From assembly GCF_900591205.1 (NCBI RefSeq), contig NZ_UUPU01000094.1, forward strand, positions 1 through 64,000: 64,000 bases of DNA, in the 5' to 3' direction. The DNA is from Pseudomonas viridiflava (GTDB taxonomy: Bacteria; Pseudomonadota; Gammaproteobacteria; Pseudomonadales; Pseudomonadaceae). Every line of letters starts with the position of its first letter. Position 1 is the stretch's first letter. The notes under the pieces were generated by a model. It ran no database searches. It was not told the DNA's origin and worked only from the letters and a program-made list of their open reading frames with translations. Made by a program: the position numbers and the translations under genes. Positions 1 to 8,114 of this stretch are shown here, in pieces.

Positions 1-19
1 ATTCAAGTCTGCGTGCGGG

Positions 20-120
20 CACACCGAAGCGTGAGCGAGGTGCCGAGTGGTGGGGCAAGAGCCTTTTGGTTACTTTTGGGCTCTTTTCAAAAGTGACCCG
101 CCGTAAGGGCGGAACCACAC
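20..120. repeat. Candidate dispersed Pseudomonas intergenic sequence
   Basis: The first bases of the window, around the stretch reading 'gagccttttggttactttt' followed by 'aaaagtgaccc' and 'gccgtaagggcgg', resemble a sequence I recall recurring between genes in fluorescent pseudomonads. It could also be the tail of an upstream feature outside the window. I see no gene with a plausible start here, and no second copy elsewhere in the window. Confidence 0.3.
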
Positions 121-196
121 TCAGCCGCTACCGCAGCAACGGATATCCCCCGATCTATCAGCTATAGTGCCCGACGAATGGAAACGGAGACCCCGC

Positions 197-1321
197 GTGC
201 GAATTGCGCTTTTATTATCAGCCTGCCTGCTATGCCTGAACACCCACGCAGCCCCCGTGGACATAGCCAGCCTGGACCGTGGCACCTGGCCCGAAAAACT
301 CAGCAGCCCCGCGCTGTTCGACGTCGCCTCGCGCGCAGAAATCCTGATGTTCGCCCACAGCCTGTTGGCCAGCGAAAACCAGGACGAGGCCGCACTCAAA
401 CAGCGCCTGGGCTTGAAAATCATCAATCAGGCGTCCATCGACGACCTGCGCCGCCAGCTCTGGCAACGCCTGTTGGAGAACTACACCTTCGCCCAACAAA
501 GTTGCGAGGAGGACGCCTCGTTCTGCTACCTGGTGGAAAACATGGACGACCTGCGCGAGCAGGCCGGCAAGTTCCAGCTCAGCGACGACTCCTTCTATAT
601 AGGCTGGGCCGGCCCCAGCCATCAGTTCCATGAGCGCTACCTGGACGAGTTGCTGCGCAAGGCGGCGCTGTTCCCGCAGATCGGCAGCGAAGTCGCACGG
701 TTTGGCGACCACGAACGCAATGGCGATGAATTCAACGACCGGCTGTTCCTGCTGACCTTCGACGGCGGCCCGGCACCGGTCAGTGGCAATACCGACTGGC
801 TCACCGACTACCTGCGTAAGCAGAAGATGAACGCGACGTTCTTTGCCCTCGGCAGCAGTTTGCAAACCCGCGTGGAGCGCAGTTCGGTCGCCGATGTGCA
901 GGCGCTGTACCAGGACCAGTGCGTGGGCACCCAGGGTTGGCAGTATCGCTCCCACAGCCACTGGGTGGACTGGCAAAGCTCGATCACCCGCAGTGCCTCG
1001 CTCGCGCAAAACCTGATGCCGGAAAACTATGTGCCGCTGTTCCGTCCGCCCTACGGCCAGCGCCGCGCAGACAGCCAGGGGTTTTTCCAGTCCCAGGGCT
1101 TGCAGGTGGCGTTATGGGACATCGACTCCCAGGACGAGCCGGGCCAACTCAAGGCCGATGAGTCGGCGCAACGGGTGCTGACGCTCATGCTGTTGTGGCG
1201 TAAAGGGGTGATTGTGTTTCACGACACCCAGGACAAGGCGCGGGTGGCATTGCCGCTGTTGTTACAGGCGACGGCGCAGAGTGGCTTGGGTTGGCAGGAC
1301 TGTCGGGAGGCATTTCGTTGA
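197..1321 (+). CDS. Polysaccharide deacetylase-like protein, atypical metal site
   Basis: This is a 374-aa secreted protein of the NodB/polysaccharide deacetylase superfamily (carbohydrate esterase family 4). I chose the GTG at 197 because GGAGA lies six bases upstream and translation then begins directly with a signal peptide (MRIALLLSACLLC...THAA). An upstream GTG at 167 would place ten charged residues before it. The second half carries the fold landmarks: TFDGG near residue 187, RPPYG near 283 and FHDT near 341. The usual TFDDG metal aspartate is a glycine here. The region where HxxxH is expected reads QGWQY (246-250). The metal triad therefore appears lost, so catalytic activity is doubtful. 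The roughly 180 residues between signal peptide and NodB domain are unrecognised. It stands alone on the strand. Confidence 0.75.
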   Translation: MRIALLLSACLLCLNTHAAPVDIASLDRGTWPEKLSSPALFDVASRAEILMFAHSLLASENQDEAALKQRLGLKIINQASIDDLRRQLWQRLLENYTFAQQSCEEDASFCYLVENMDDLREQAGKFQLSDDSFYIGWAGPSHQFHERYLDELLRKAALFPQIGSEVARFGDHERNGDEFNDRLFLLTFDGGPAPVSGNTDWLTDYLRKQKMNATFFALGSSLQTRVERSSVADVQALYQDQCVGTQGWQYRSHSHWVDWQSSITRSASLAQNLMPENYVPLFRPPYGQRRADSQGFFQSQGLQVALWDIDSQDEPGQLKADESAQRVLTLMLLWRKGVIVFHDTQDKARVALPLLLQATAQSGLGWQDCREAFR

Positions 1322-1660
1322 AGTGCCCGGCCCTGTTGGGGATGTGGCATTTCAGGGGTGATTTTTTACGCTATTTCGATGCAGGCGGACTTCCGACTTT
1401 AACGGGGTGCCTGGCACTCGGCTAGTGCTATTCGTCATCCTGAAAAATAAACTTCAAAAAAGCGTCAAAGTGCTTTTTCCCGTCATGGGTTTTGCGGTAT
1501 TACAAAGTCAGATCGCCGAAACCTGCAACACAGGTGGCGTCTTCCAAGACTCCTCATGTGGGCAATGCACTTGACGTCACTCAGGTGCATTCGGTGGTCG
1601 AATCGAGGCGCAGCACTGTTGTGGTATTGCGTCGACTGGCTCCCACAAAGGTGACCGAGT
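1322..1660. other. Intergenic region upstream of the PIN-PhoH gene
   Basis: These 339 bases separate the deacetylase-like gene from the PhoH-type gene. I see no convincing ORF, RNA gene or strong hairpin. It is the presumed promoter and leader region for the downstream gene, with GTGACCGAGT just before its ATG. Confidence 0.4.
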
Positions 1661-3055
1661 ATGGATGATCATGGACGTAACCCTTCTTCCGACCAGCCAA
1701 TCCTTTATGTGCTTGATACCAACGTACTGATTCACGATCCGAACGCGCTGCTTAACTTCGAAGAACACCACGTCGCCATCCCGATGATCGTGCTTGAGGA
1801 GCTCGACAAACTCAAAAGCGGGCACCACAGCGTTGCCGCCGAATGCCGTCAGGCCATCCGCCTGATCGACAAGACCCTGGGCGAAGCGTCACCCGAGGAC
1901 GTTGAAGTCGGTGTGCCGATCCAGCGTGGCAAAAGCGGGCCCAAGGGCTTGCTGTCGATTCTGATGAGCAAGCGCAGCGAGCCCAACAGCCTGCTGCCGG
2001 AAAATCTGAACGACAACAAAATCATCAACCAATTGATCGACCTGCACGCACGCGACAAGGACCTGCGCCTGGTGCTGGTGACCAAAGACATCAATATGCG
2101 CCTCAAGGCACGAGCGTGTGGGATCGCTGCCGAGGACTACAGTACCGACCAGTTGGTCGACGACGTGTCGATGTTATCCCGTGGTTATCACACGGTGACC
2201 GGCTCGTTCTGGGACCTGGTCAGCAAGGTTGAAACCCGTCAGGACCATGGCCGCACCTGGCACCAGGTACAGTTGATCGACAACCTGCCGGCTGTGCACA
2301 TCAACGAGTTCATCATCGACGAACAAGGGTTTGTGGGCTGGATCAAAGAGATCCAGGTCGACAAGCTGCTGATCCTCGACCTGCATCAGGAACCCCTGCT
2401 GCACCAGGAAGCCTGGGGCCTGAAACCGCGTGATATCTACCAGAGCCTGGCGCTGTATGCGCTGCTCGACCCGGACATCCACCTGGTCAACCTGACCGGT
2501 GCTGCAGGTTCGGGTAAAACCATCCTCGCCCTGGCTGCCGCCATCGAGCAGACCATGGTGACCAAGCGCTATCGCCGCATCATCGCCACCCGCAGCGTGC
2601 AGGGCCTGGACCAGGAAATCGGCTTCCTGCCCGGCACCGAAGCGGAAAAAATGGAGCCGTGGCTGGGGGCGATCACCGATAACCTCGAAGCCTTGCACAT
2701 GGATGACGAAAACACCCATGGCAGCGTCGACTACATCCTCAGCAAAGTGCCGTTGCAGTTCAAATCCCTCAACTACATCCGAGGTCGCAGCTTCCAGCAA
2801 AGCCTGATTTTGATAGATGAGTGCCAGAACCTGACGCCGCACCAGATGAAAACCATCATCACCCGTGCGGGTGCCGGTTCCAAAGTGGTGTGCCTGGGCA
2901 ACCTGGCACAGATCGACACCCCTTACCTGTCCGCGACCAGCTCCGGGCTGACTTACCTGACGGAACGTTTCAAGGATTTCCCGAACGGCGTGCATATCGC
3001 GCTGCAAGGGGTGCCTCGCTCGATTCTGGCTGAATACGCAGAGTCGCATCTCTGA
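1661..3055 (+). CDS. PIN-PhoH family ATPase (PhoH2/YlaK type)
   Basis: This 464-aa cytoplasmic protein fuses an N-terminal PIN nuclease domain to a C-terminal PhoH ATPase domain, the architecture called PhoH2. Family members have been described as RNA helicase/ribonucleases. The PIN domain starts around residue 14 with acidic metal ligands in VLDTNVLIHDP and VLEELDKLKSG. The PhoH domain has Walker A GAAGSGKT near residue 282, Walker B LILIDECQN near residue 385, and the arginine-rich C-terminal GVPRS. Length is usual for the family. It is monocistronic, followed by a strong inverted repeat. In Pseudomonas it is often annotated simply as a PhoH family protein, and its substrate here is unknown. 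Confidence 0.9.
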   Translation: MDDHGRNPSSDQPILYVLDTNVLIHDPNALLNFEEHHVAIPMIVLEELDKLKSGHHSVAAECRQAIRLIDKTLGEASPEDVEVGVPIQRGKSGPKGLLSILMSKRSEPNSLLPENLNDNKIINQLIDLHARDKDLRLVLVTKDINMRLKARACGIAAEDYSTDQLVDDVSMLSRGYHTVTGSFWDLVSKVETRQDHGRTWHQVQLIDNLPAVHINEFIIDEQGFVGWIKEIQVDKLLILDLHQEPLLHQEAWGLKPRDIYQSLALYALLDPDIHLVNLTGAAGSGKTILALAAAIEQTMVTKRYRRIIATRSVQGLDQEIGFLPGTEAEKMEPWLGAITDNLEALHMDDENTHGSVDYILSKVPLQFKSLNYIRGRSFQQSLILIDECQNLTPHQMKTIITRAGAGSKVVCLGNLAQIDTPYLSATSSGLTYLTERFKDFPNGVHIALQGVPRSILAEYAESHL

Positions 3056-3067
3056 GTCGCAAGCTTT

Positions 3068-3128
3068 AAGCTACAAGCTGCAAGCGGATCCTGTGAGTTT
3101 TTCACTTGCCGCTTGCAGCTTGTAGCTT
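3068..3128. terminator. Long inverted repeat / terminator between phoH-like gene and moaC
   Basis: Perfect 20-bp arms (AAGCTACAAGCTGCAAGCGG at 3068-3087 and its complement at 3109-3128) flank a 21-base loop, followed by a run of T. It probably terminates the upstream transcript. It also lies in the moaC leader, so the moaCDE promoter may overlap or follow it. Confidence 0.75.
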
Positions 3129-3151
3129 TTTTGCTGCCTCAAGGAGGCCCT

Positions 3152-3625
3152 GTGCTGACTCATCTCGATTCCCAAGGTCGCGCCCATATGGTCGACGTCA
3201 CCGACAAAGCCGTGACGTTCCGCGAGGCGGTGGCCGAAGCGCGGGTGCGCATGCTGCCCGAGACCCTGCGAATGATTGTTGACGGCGCCCATCCCAAGGG
3301 CGACGTGTTTGCCGTGGCCCGCATTGCCGGGATCCAGGCCGCCAAAAAAACCAGTGATTTGATCCCGCTGTGTCATCCGTTGATGCTCACCGGGGTCAAG
3401 GTCGAGCTGCGCGCCGATGGCGCGGACGCGGTGCATATCCTGGCGCGTTGCAAACTCAGCGGCCAGACCGGTGTCGAGATGGAAGCGCTGACGGCAGCCA
3501 GTGTCGCCGCGCTGACGATTTATGACATGTGCAAGGCCGTGGACCGTGGCATGACCATCGAAAGTATTCGCCTGCTGGAAAAACTCGGCGGTAAAAGTGG
3601 GCATTTCAAGGCGGATGAAGAATGA
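3152..3625 (+). CDS. moaC: Cyclic pyranopterin monophosphate synthase MoaC
   Basis: MoaC converts the MoaA product (3',8-cyclo-GTP) to cyclic pyranopterin monophosphate in molybdenum cofactor synthesis. I chose the GTG at 3152 because AAGGAGG ends six bases before it and the resulting 157 aa matches the family length. An upstream frame start at 3113 lies inside the inverted repeat. Landmarks are LCHPL near residue 77, GVEMEALTA near 113 and DMCKAVDR near 129, which contains the catalytic lysine and aspartate region. The stop overlaps the moaD start by ATGA, so moaCDE is translationally coupled. MoaA and MoaB are not in the window. Confidence 0.97.
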   Translation: MLTHLDSQGRAHMVDVTDKAVTFREAVAEARVRMLPETLRMIVDGAHPKGDVFAVARIAGIQAAKKTSDLIPLCHPLMLTGVKVELRADGADAVHILARCKLSGQTGVEMEALTAASVAALTIYDMCKAVDRGMTIESIRLLEKLGGKSGHFKADEE

Positions 3626-3864
3626 GCATCAACGTACTGTTTTTTGCGCGCTACGCCGAAGCGACCGGCTTCGATTCGCTGGAGATGGAAGGTGATTTCG
3701 CCACGGTCAATGCCGTGCGCCTGGCGCTGGCCGTTGACCCGGAGTTTGCAGTGCTCAACGAAACCAGCCTGATGTGCGCGCGCAATGAAGAACTATGTGG
3801 CCTTGATGAGCCTGTGCAGGCGGGTGATGAAGTGGCGTTTTTCCCACCTGTGACCGGAGGCTGA
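3622..3864 (+). CDS. moaD: Molybdopterin synthase sulfur carrier subunit MoaD
   Basis: This 80-aa ubiquitin-fold protein is the small subunit of molybdopterin synthase. It carries sulfur as a C-terminal thiocarboxylate. It ends in the diagnostic Gly-Gly (FFPPVTGG) that is adenylated by MoeB and inserted into the MoaE active site. Its start overlaps moaC by four bases and its stop lies two bases before moaE, giving a tight moaCDE operon. Confidence 0.96.
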   Translation: MSINVLFFARYAEATGFDSLEMEGDFATVNAVRLALAVDPEFAVLNETSLMCARNEELCGLDEPVQAGDEVAFFPPVTGG

Positions 3865-3866
3865 GC

Positions 3867-4316
3867 ATGGCCATTCGCGTACAGGCCGAGGCGTTTGATC
3901 CCGGCGCAGAGGTGAATGCCATGCACGCGGCGAATGTCGGCGTGGGCGCAGTGGTGAGTTTTGTCGGCTATGTGCGGGACTTCAACGATGGCCGCGACGT
4001 GTCGGGGATGTTCCTGGAGCACTACCCCGGCATGACCGAAAAGGCTCTCGGCAAGATCGCCGTCGAAGCTGAGCAGCGCTGGCCGCTGCTCAAGCTGGAG
4101 ATTTTGCACCGTGTCGGCGCGCTGGAACCGGGCGAGCCGATTGTGTTTGTGGCCGCTGCCAGCGCCCATCGCCAAGCCGCGTTCGATGCCTGTGCGTTTG
4201 TGATGGACTACCTGAAAACCCGCGCGCCGTTCTGGAAGAAGGAAAACACCCCTGAGGGTGCACGCTGGGTGGAAGGGCGCCACAGCGACCAAGCTGCCGC
4301 CGACCGCTGGAAGTGA
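3867..4316 (+). CDS. moaE: Molybdopterin synthase catalytic subunit MoaE
   Basis: This 149-aa large subunit of molybdopterin synthase forms a heterotetramer with MoaD and inserts two sulfurs into cyclic pyranopterin monophosphate. Family landmarks include VGAVVSFVGYVRDFN near residue 28, a HRVGALEPGEPIVFV segment near 90 and the catalytic-lysine region APFWKKE near residue 125. It is the last gene of moaCDE and is followed by a REPIN palindrome. Confidence 0.96.
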   Translation: MAIRVQAEAFDPGAEVNAMHAANVGVGAVVSFVGYVRDFNDGRDVSGMFLEHYPGMTEKALGKIAVEAEQRWPLLKLEILHRVGALEPGEPIVFVAAASAHRQAAFDACAFVMDYLKTRAPFWKKENTPEGARWVEGRHSDQAAADRWK

Positions 4317-4333
4317 ACACCTGACGCAAATAC

Positions 4334-4426
4334 AAATGTGGGAGCTGGCTTGCCTGCGATAGCATCACCACGGTGTGACTGATTCACCGAGGTGTCTGCA
4401 TCGTAGGCAAGCCAGCTCCCACATTT
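4334..4426. repeat. REPIN-type palindrome, copy 1
   Basis: The arms AAATGTGGGAGCTGGCTTGC... at 4334-4360 and a near-perfect complement at 4400-4426 flank a roughly 40-base loop. A closely similar element occurs at 62297-62383. It lies between the convergent moaE and rhlB genes and may stabilise or terminate both transcripts. Confidence 0.85.
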
Positions 4427-4437
4427 TTAACCGCGTT

Positions 4438-5907
4438 TCAGGCTTGAGGGCGTTTACGCTCTACAGCCCGCAACAGATGCGTCGGCGGCGTCTCACAGCT
4501 GATCTTGCGCCCCAGCAGCGTCTCGATCGACGGCAACTGATACGAGTCATCCTCGCCCGCAAAACTGATCGACACCCCCGCAGCGCCCGCACGACCGGTA
4601 CGGCCAATGCGGTGCACGTAGTCGTCCGGTACTTCCGGCAGGGTGAAGTTGATCACGTGGCTGATGCCATCAATGTGAATCCCGCGCCCGGCCACGTCGG
4701 TGGCCACCAGCACGCGAATCTTGCCTTCGCGAAAGCCTTCCAGGGTCTTGATGCGTTTGTGCTGCGGCACATCGCCCGACAGTTGCGCGGCGTTGACGCC
4801 ATCACGTACCAGGCGTTCTTCGATGCGGCGCACTTCGTCCTTGCGGTTGGCGAACACCATCACCCGCTCCCAACCGTTATCGTTGACCAGGTTGTAGAGC
4901 AATTTGTACTTGTCGGCACCGGCCACCGCGTAGATGTGCTGTTCGACGTTTTCGCTGGCGACGTTCAGCGCCTCGATCTCGACGATGGACGGGTCGGTGG
5001 TCCACTGCTTGGCGAGGTTCATCACGTCTTCGGTGAAGGTCGCGGAGAACAGCAGGGTCTGGCGCTCGGCTTTCGGCGGGGTCTGGCGAATGATCTGGCG
5101 CACTTGTGGGATAAAACCCATGTCGAGCATGCGGTCGGCTTCGTCCAGCACCATCACTTCGACCATGTCCAAATGCACGTCGCCGCGCTGGTTGAAGTCG
5201 AGCAGGCGGCCCGGGGTGGCAACCAGGATGTCGCAGTGGCGCGCTTCGAGGTGCTTGAGCTGCTTGTCGAAGTCCATGCCGCCCACGAACGTCATGACGT
5301 TGAGGCCGGTGTACTTGGTCAGGTCGGCTGCGTCCTTGGCGATCTGCACCACCAGCTCGCGGGTGGGGGCGATGATCAGTGCACGCGGTTCACCCATGTA
5401 GCGTTCTTTGGGCGGCGGCGTCTGCAGCAGCTGGGTGATGATCGAGATCAGGAATGCGGCGGTCTTGCCGGTGCCTGTCTGGGCGCGACCAATTGCGTCT
5501 TTGCCCGCCAGGGTAAAGCCCAGCACCTGCGCCTGGATCGGAGTGCAGTACGGGAAGCCCAGGTCCTGGATGGCATGCATCAGTTCCGGTGCAAGTTTGA
5601 AATCGTGGAAGCGGGTCTTGCCTTCCTGGGGCTCGACGACGAAGTCTTCGAGTTTCCAGGGGATCACCGGCGGTTTTGGCGCACGTTCGCGGCGCGGGGC
5701 TTTCGGCGCAGGTGCAGGCGCGGCCTCAACCGGTTTTGCCGGTTCTGGCGGTGTCACCGCAGGCTTCTTCGGCTGGGCGACAGGTGCGGTCCGGCCGGGC
5801 TGTTTACCGTCGTTGCGGCTGCCGGCAGTCGGGACAGGAGCACTGGGAACAGGCGCGAGCGGCTCAGCCTCGCTTTTGCCGAACATCTTCTTAAGTGCTT
5901 TGAGCAC
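4438..5907 (-). CDS. rhlB: ATP-dependent RNA helicase RhlB (DEAD-box)
   Basis: This 489-aa DEAD-box helicase resembles RhlB, which unwinds structured RNA for the degradosome. All core motifs are visible: Q motif CTPIQ, AQTGTGKT, PTREL, TPGRL, DEAD, SAT, ATDVAGRGIHI and HRIGRTGRAG. About 90 N-terminal residues rich in Pro, Ala, Lys and Arg precede the core. Such extensions are usual for Pseudomonas RhlB and are probably disordered. The gene is monocistronic, convergent with moaE. RhlB versus another DEAD-box paralogue is judged from overall resemblance. Confidence 0.88.
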   Translation of the reverse strand: MLKALKKMFGKSEAEPLAPVPSAPVPTAGSRNDGKQPGRTAPVAQPKKPAVTPPEPAKPVEAAPAPAPKAPRRERAPKPPVIPWKLEDFVVEPQEGKTRFHDFKLAPELMHAIQDLGFPYCTPIQAQVLGFTLAGKDAIGRAQTGTGKTAAFLISIITQLLQTPPPKERYMGEPRALIIAPTRELVVQIAKDAADLTKYTGLNVMTFVGGMDFDKQLKHLEARHCDILVATPGRLLDFNQRGDVHLDMVEVMVLDEADRMLDMGFIPQVRQIIRQTPPKAERQTLLFSATFTEDVMNLAKQWTTDPSIVEIEALNVASENVEQHIYAVAGADKYKLLYNLVNDNGWERVMVFANRKDEVRRIEERLVRDGVNAAQLSGDVPQHKRIKTLEGFREGKIRVLVATDVAGRGIHIDGISHVINFTLPEVPDDYVHRIGRTGRAGAAGVSISFAGEDDSYQLPSIETLLGRKISCETPPTHLLRAVERKRPQA

Positions 5908-6008
5908 GGTGATCTCATTAATTGGTTAAGGAATGTACGCCGGCCAGTGTAATGCAAGAAACGGGCGCGGCGTAGTGCGTCTGTCATACAGCTACATAAA
6001 CGCTGGTT

Positions 6009-6665
6009 TCAGCCCAGGCGAGCCGTCAGCCAGGCGCCGATATCGTGTATCTCCTGGGGTAACACTTCGTGCCCCATTGGGTATTCCTGCCATGTCACGG
6101 TGACACCACGGCTTTTCAAATGCTCATAGGCGCTGCGGCCCATGGCGTTCTGCACCACGTCGTCGTACTGCCCGTGCAAGCACAGGGTCGGAATACGCTG
6201 CTGGCTGGCCGACAATTCGAGTTCGTCACTGAAGGTGGGCGCGTAGGTCGAGAGGGCAATCACGCCACCCAAAGGGCCTTGCCAATTAAGGAACGCGGTG
6301 TGGAAAACCACGGCGCCGCCCTGGGAAAAACCTGCAAGGAAAATCCGCGAGGCGTCTATTCCGGTCCTTTTTTGCGCTTCAATCAAATCCGTGACCATCT
6401 TGGCCGACACTTCCAGCTCTTGCAGGCTGATCGAGCGGGCCGGGCTCATGGCCTTGATGTCGTACCAACTGGGCATCTCGTAACCGCCATTGACGGTCAC
6501 TGGGCGGGTCGGTGCCTGGGGCAATACAAAGCGGGTGGACAACAAGGTTTCCTGCAGCGCTTCGGCCACCGGCAAAAAGTCGTAGCGATCGGCACCCAGG
6601 CCATGCAACCAGATTACGCAGGCGTCTGCGGGCTTGGCGGGCTGAAGAATCAAGGGTTCGGTCAT
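6009..6665 (-). CDS. Alpha/beta hydrolase, phospholipase/carboxylesterase family
   Basis: This 218-aa cytoplasmic serine esterase is of the acyl-protein thioesterase/carboxylesterase II type. The nucleophile is in GFSQGG near residue 115, the acid in GQYDDVV near 167 and the histidine in MGHEV near 200. WLHGLGAD near residue 19 gives the oxyanion region. The start at 6665 has GGAG a few bases upstream. A longer frame extends to 6749 but its extra residues are not family-like. It is monocistronic. The physiological ester substrate cannot be told from sequence. Confidence 0.9.
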   Translation of the reverse strand: MTEPLILQPAKPADACVIWLHGLGADRYDFLPVAEALQETLLSTRFVLPQAPTRPVTVNGGYEMPSWYDIKAMSPARSISLQELEVSAKMVTDLIEAQKRTGIDASRIFLAGFSQGGAVVFHTAFLNWQGPLGGVIALSTYAPTFSDELELSASQQRIPTLCLHGQYDDVVQNAMGRSAYEHLKSRGVTVTWQEYPMGHEVLPQEIHDIGAWLTARLG

Positions 6666-6749
6666 GTCTGCTCCATAAATGTGCGTGCGCTCCGATTGGG
6701 TGCGTCGGAACGGTGCGCGACGGGTTGATCTGTTAAGAGAATGTCGCAA

Positions 6750-7010
6750 GGTTGAATCTTTTTCTATTGACCATGGGCTGAAACGACTCAGCGGCCACTC
6801 TGGTACGGGGCTTGCTATGTGTAGGTCGATGTCAGAACTATCTCATGACGGTAACACTATCAGTGACTGCCGCTCGTGGGATAGCAACTGGAATTACTGC
6901 GACAGTCTCATGCTGCTTGACCCCAAAAAAAGCCAACACGGGTCAATATCGCCTCATAAGGGTGCGCTGAGGTTCGAGCTCCGACACAACAAGAGCAACT
7001 GGAGGTTTGA
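6750..7010. promoter_or_regulatory. Promoter/leader region of aapJQMP
   Basis: The gap between the divergent esterase and aapJ holds no convincing gene. A perfect 7-bp inverted repeat, TTGACCC at 6917-6923 with GGGTCAA at 6940-6946 and a 16-base loop, lies about 65 bases before aapJ and could be an operator or leader hairpin. A strong ribosome binding site (CTGGAGGTTTGA) immediately precedes the aapJ ATG. Confidence 0.45.
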
Positions 7011-8042
7011 ATGAAGGTATTGAAATCCACCCTGGCCATCGTTTGCGCGGCGGCAGTACTGGGTGTCAGCGGTTTCGCCCAAGCCGGCGCCACCCTGGAT
7101 GCCGTACAGAAGAAAGGCTTTGTGCAATGTGGCGTGAGTGACGGTCTGCCGGGTTTCTCGGTGCCGGATGCCAGCGGCAAGATCCTGGGGATTGATGCTG
7201 ACGTTTGCCGCGCTGTGGCCGCTGCCGTATTCGGCGACGCAACCAAGGTCAAATTCAGCCAGTTGAACGCCAAGGAGCGTTTCACCGCGCTGCAGTCCGG
7301 CGAAGTCGACATCCTCTCGCGTAACACCACCATGACCAGCTCCCGCGATGCGGGCATGGGCTTGAAATTCCCAGGCTTCATTACTTACTACGATGGCATT
7401 GGCTTCCTGGTAAACAACAAGCTGGGCGTTAAAAGTGCCAAGGAACTGGACGGTGCAACCATCTGCATCCAGGCCGGTACTACCACTGAGCTGAACGTTT
7501 CCGACTACTTCCGCGGCAACAACCTGAAGTACACCCCGATCACTTTCGACACCTCCGATGAAAGCGCCAAGTCGCTGGAATCCGGGCGTTGCGACGTGCT
7601 GACCTCCGACAAGTCCCAACTGTTCGCCCAGCGCAGCAAGCTGGCCGCGCCGAAGGACTACGTGGTTCTGCCGGAAACCATTTCCAAAGAACCGTTGGGC
7701 CCGGTCGTGCGTAACGGCGACGACGAGTGGCTGGCGATCGTGCGCTGGGTTGGCTACGCCATGCTCAACGCTGAAGAAGCCGGTATCACCTCCAAAAACG
7801 TCGAAGCTGAAGCCAAGTCCACCAAAAACCCGGACGTAGCCCGTCTGCTGGGGGCTGATGGCGAATACGGCAAAGACCTGAAAGTGAAGAAAGATTGGGT
7901 CGTACAAATCGTCAAGCAAGTCGGTAACTACGGTGAAGTGTTCGAGCGCAACCTGGGCAAGAGCACCCCGCTGGAAATCGACCGTGGCCTGAACGCGCTG
8001 TGGAACGCCGGCGGCATTCAATACGCACCACCTGTGCGCTGA
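7011..8042 (+). CDS. aapJ: General L-amino acid ABC transporter, periplasmic binding protein AapJ
   Basis: This 343-aa periplasmic solute-binding protein of family 3 (SBP_bac_3) captures polar and acidic L-amino acids for the AapQMP importer. It has a clear signal peptide ending in GFAQA near residue 26. The mature protein begins with GATLDAVQKKG and continues with family-like GVSDGLPGFSVPD and ADVCRAVAAAVFGD segments. It is the first gene of aapJQMP. A stem-loop downstream separates it from aapQ, an arrangement that typically gives excess binding protein over membrane subunits. Confidence 0.95.
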   Translation: MKVLKSTLAIVCAAAVLGVSGFAQAGATLDAVQKKGFVQCGVSDGLPGFSVPDASGKILGIDADVCRAVAAAVFGDATKVKFSQLNAKERFTALQSGEVDILSRNTTMTSSRDAGMGLKFPGFITYYDGIGFLVNNKLGVKSAKELDGATICIQAGTTTELNVSDYFRGNNLKYTPITFDTSDESAKSLESGRCDVLTSDKSQLFAQRSKLAAPKDYVVLPETISKEPLGPVVRNGDDEWLAIVRWVGYAMLNAEEAGITSKNVEAEAKSTKNPDVARLLGADGEYGKDLKVKKDWVVQIVKQVGNYGEVFERNLGKSTPLEIDRGLNALWNAGGIQYAPPVR

Positions 8043-8057
8043 TCGCTGATGGTTCTG

Positions 8058-8084
8058 TCACCCGGTGGGCCAACTACCGGGTGA
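8058..8084 (+). promoter_or_regulatory. Intercistronic stem-loop between aapJ and aapQ
   Basis: Perfect 9-bp arms, TCACCCGGT at 8058-8066 and ACCGGGTGA at 8076-8084, enclose a 9-base loop with no following T-run. This favours partial termination or 3'-end protection of the aapJ message over full termination. Confidence 0.6.
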
Positions 8085-8114
8085 TGTTCTGTTCCATTCT
8101 TTCCGGGGCACTTC

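Noticed and set aside
4375..5952. 525-aa plus-strand ORF opposite rhlB
   Set aside because: It is a mirror frame of the DEAD-box gene, His/Arg/Gly rich, with no plausible start or domain.
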